Source: Pseudomonadota bacterium (GTDB lineage Bacteria; Pseudomonadota; Gammaproteobacteria; Acidithiobacillales; Acidithiobacillaceae). Taken from it: a stretch of DNA of 7,921 nucleotides. The DNA is taken from NCBI GenBank assembly GCA_021840785.1, contig JAKBXD010000087.1, positions 1 through 7,921 on the forward strand, written 5' to 3'. Each line of letters begins with the position of its first letter. The first letter of the stretch is position 1. Below the pieces are notes generated by a model. That model was not told where the DNA came from and searched no databases. It was given only the letters and a program-made list of their open reading frames with translations. Position numbers and translations under genes: made by a program. Below, piece after piece: positions 6,463 to 7,921 of the stretch.

Positions 6463-6487
6463 CCCACCCCCCCGCCCCGCCCCCCCC
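6463..6487. other. C-rich tract, potential G-quadruplex on the minus strand
   Basis: Four C tracts of 3, 7, 4 and 8 bases (6463-6465, 6467-6473, 6475-6478, 6480-6487) are separated by single bases A, G and G. The complementary strand therefore has four G tracts with one-base loops, a strong quadruplex motif, and the plus strand is a possible i-motif. It lies 110-135 bases upstream of the carrier ATG, probably within promoter or leader. Confidence 0.6.
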
Positions 6488-6597
6488 ATATCGCCGCGAT
6501 CCACCCCCATCCACCCTTGAAGTCCATCCTTTCCAGCGACCGATCAACCCAGCATCCTCAACACCCGCGCGACTTCCAGCGCGACAGCACCAGGTGG

Positions 6598-7779
6598 ATG
6601 GTCTCAGCCACGCACACGCCGATCGCTGGGCCCCAGTCACAGCAGCAGGCCCGATTCCAAGTCAGGCCCTTCACCCAATCCGCCGAACTTGGCCAGATCG
6701 ACCCGGGCGGAGCGGACGATGCCGGCGAGATAACCCCCCTGCCTGCCGGGCCTTCGGCAGGCACGAGCGTGAAGGAGCGCCGGCCATGGGCGCACTTCGT
6801 CGCGGGCGGCCTGGGAGGCATGACGGCCGCCACGCTGACTTCGCCGCTGGATGTGTTGAAGACGCGGCTGCAGAGTACCTTCTACCAGGAGCAATTGGCT
6901 GCCAGTCGGGCCGCCAAGGGGTTGCCTGCGCCACATCAATTGCCGTTCGCGAGAGCAGCGTGGATGCATGTGGCGGAGACGGGCCAGATCCTGGGACAGA
7001 TCCCCAAGGTGGAAGGGTGGAGGGCGCTGTTCAAGGGCTTGGGCCCCAATCTGATCGGCGTGGTACCGGCGCGAGCGATCAACTTCTGGGCATATGGGAA
7101 CGGGAAACGAGTATACTCCTCCTGGCTCTTCAATGGGCAAGAGACCGCGGGGGTCCATCTCCTCTCCGCCGCCACGGCTGGCATCATCACAGGCACCGCC
7201 ACCAACCCCATCTGGCTTGTCAAGACTCGGCTGCAACTCGATAAACAGAACGCCGGCTCGGGTGGCATCGGCAGGCAATACCGCAATGCATGGGACTGCG
7301 TCGTCAAGACCGTGCGCCATGAAGGTCTCCGTGGTCTCTACCGCGGCCTCTCAGCCTCATATCTCGGCGTAAGCGAAAGCACATTGCAGTGGGTCCTCTA
7401 CGAACAAGCCAAACGCACCCTCGCGCACCGCGAAGCCGACCTCCTGCAATCTGGCCGGCAACCAACGTTCTCCGACCGTGTGGTTCAATGGGGCGGCCAG
7501 CTGACAGCGGCCGGCGGTGCGAAGTTCTTCGCGGCCCTCATCACATATCCGCACGAGGTTGTGCGGACGCGGCTACGGCAGGCGCCTGTGGACGCCAGTG
7601 GGAGGGTGAAGTACACGGGACTCTGGAGCTGCTTCGTCACGGTCTTCAGGGAAGAGGGCATGGCTGCGCTATACGGTGGCCTGGTTCCGCATATGTTGCG
7701 TGTGGTGCCGAGTGCGGCGATTATGTTTGGTGTGTACGAAGGAGTGTTGAAGGGACTGGGCGAGTCGAGTGCGGTGTAA
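6598..7779 (+). CDS. RIM2: Mitochondrial pyrimidine nucleotide carrier, RIM2-like (SLC25 family)
   Basis: RIM2-type carriers sit in the mitochondrial inner membrane and exchange pyrimidine (deoxy)nucleotides, feeding mitochondrial DNA and RNA synthesis. The 393-residue protein has the three SLC25 repeats, each with its PX[DE]XX[KR]-type signature: SPLDVLKTRLQ (P83-K88), NPIWLVKTRLQLD (P204-K209, with the Trp typical of RIM2/SLC25A33/36) and YPHEVVRTRLRQ (P318-R323). Further RIM2 marks are WAHFVAGGLGGM (64-75), FKGLGPNLIGVVPARAINF (145-163), GLYRGLSASYLG (246-257), LQWVLYEQAKR (263-273) and RVVPSAAIMFGVYE (368-381). A 60-residue polar N-terminal extension precedes repeat 1. The frame is open upstream to about 6349, but the first in-frame ATG is 6598; its context has T at -3, so a spliced upstream start cannot be excluded. 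No internal intron. Length is close to yeast Rim2 (377). Confidence 0.97.
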   Translation: MVSATHTPIAGPQSQQQARFQVRPFTQSAELGQIDPGGADDAGEITPLPAGPSAGTSVKERRPWAHFVAGGLGGMTAATLTSPLDVLKTRLQSTFYQEQLAASRAAKGLPAPHQLPFARAAWMHVAETGQILGQIPKVEGWRALFKGLGPNLIGVVPARAINFWAYGNGKRVYSSWLFNGQETAGVHLLSAATAGIITGTATNPIWLVKTRLQLDKQNAGSGGIGRQYRNAWDCVVKTVRHEGLRGLYRGLSASYLGVSESTLQWVLYEQAKRTLAHREADLLQSGRQPTFSDRVVQWGGQLTAAGGAKFFAALITYPHEVVRTRLRQAPVDASGRVKYTGLWSCFVTVFREEGMAALYGGLVPHMLRVVPSAAIMFGVYEGVLKGLGESSAV

Positions 7780-7800
7780 GGTCAATCCCTACTCGGCCCT

Positions 7801-7809
7801 TGTACGATA
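7801..7809 (+). promoter_or_regulatory. Puf-like 3' UTR element, copy 1
   Basis: TGTACGATA lies 22 bases after the carrier stop codon. As RNA it is UGUACGAUA, which fits UGUANNNUA, the nine-base spacing of Puf4-class RNA-binding proteins, though the sixth base is G where yeast Puf4 prefers A. Puf proteins control many nuclear-encoded mitochondrial mRNAs in fungi. Confidence 0.3.
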
Positions 7810-7881
7810 TGGCTCTTTCGGCGGCATTCGAATGGCGCATTGTGAGCAGCGTCCCGAGATGACAAGTGAATCGGGTTCGTG

Positions 7882-7890
7882 TGTACGATA
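7882..7890 (+). promoter_or_regulatory. Puf-like 3' UTR element, copy 2
   Basis: An exact second copy of TGTACGATA, 81 bases after the first. The repeat of an identical nine-mer within 110 bases downstream of the stop makes chance less likely, but whether this copy is still within the transcript is unknown. Confidence 0.28.
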
Positions 7891-7921
7891 CAGGCAGAAC
7901 GGAGATGTGCCAGCTCAACTG

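Larger units (their letters stand above)
6155..6597. promoter_or_regulatory. Shared bidirectional promoter of CIA30 and the RIM2-like carrier
   Basis: Only 443 bp separate the two start codons, so both promoters and leaders lie here. Visible elements are an inverted CCAAT box (6227-6231), a CRE-like TGACGTCG (6250-6257), a second GACGTC palindrome (6439-6444), a pyrimidine stretch CTCCTTTTTCTCAG (about 6391-6404) and a C-rich run (6463-6487). The pyrimidine stretch could be a core-promoter CT tract or the 3' end of a leader intron. A GTAATC near 6320 is a poor but possible 5' splice site. No TATA box is evident. Confidence 0.7.
7780..7921. other. 3' untranslated region of the carrier gene
   Basis: After the TAA at 7777-7779 the remaining sequence shows no further gene start. 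It holds two copies of TGTACGATA, at 7801-7809 and 7882-7890. No AATAAA is visible. The plus-strand open frame that reaches 7862 is the carrier gene read in another frame. Confidence 0.5.

Noticed and set aside
6349..6597. N-terminal extension of the carrier gene to 6349
   Set aside because: The frame is open but begins at GTG and has no ATG before 6598; it would encode a poly-Pro/His stretch spanning the C-rich leader.
6637..7320. 227-codon minus-strand open frame inside the carrier gene
   Set aside because: It lies wholly antisense to a clearly conserved SLC25 gene and shows no protein-family features.

Overview
The window looks like nuclear DNA of a filamentous ascomycete (Pezizomycotina; possibly a dothideomycete, but the class is a guess). 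The reasons are two nuclear-encoded mitochondrial genes with fungal-type sequences (a CIA30 complex I assembly factor and a RIM2-type pyrimidine nucleotide carrier), a Ser/Thr/Gly/Ala-rich protein with a GPI-like tail, GC-rich coding sequence, and no bacterial operon or ribosome-binding-site structure.

The window has two halves. The left half (about 1-3900) has no intact gene I can support. It holds three broken enzyme genes, each recognisable only by changing reading frame and passing through stops: the C-terminal part of a salicylate-hydroxylase-like FAD monooxygenase (628-1059, +), a nearly full-length member of the maleate isomerase / arylmalonate decarboxylase / Asp-Glu racemase family (1266-2072, -), and the N-terminal third of an NAD(P)-dependent aldehyde dehydrogenase (2455-3134, +). 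Two further minus-strand stretches (about 1082-1255 and 2073-2279) read like coding remnants but I cannot name them. Together these look like a dead small-molecule (perhaps aromatic acid) catabolic cluster. It is followed by a stretch with no recognisable gene, a five-copy 17-bp tandem repeat (3538-3622) and a G-rich potential quadruplex (3771-3788).

The right half (about 4235-7779) is denser, more GC-rich and intact. It has a small Ser/Thr/Gly/Ala-rich protein with a C-terminal hydrophobic tail but no visible signal peptide (4235-4771, +), CIA30 (5285-6154, -), and the RIM2-like carrier (6598-7779, +). The first two genes converge on a 513-bp intergenic region. CIA30 and the carrier diverge from a shared 443-bp promoter that contains a CCAAT box, a CRE-like TGACGTCG and a strongly C-rich leader. 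Both divergent genes serve mitochondria: one helps assemble respiratory complex I, and the other imports the pyrimidine nucleotides needed for mitochondrial DNA and RNA synthesis. Shared regulation is plausible but not shown.

I found no convincing new biological system. The best leads are the decayed catabolic cluster with its bacterial-looking racemase-family member, the tail-anchored or GPI-like protein lacking a signal peptide, the divergent mitochondrial gene pair, and the 17-bp minisatellite.
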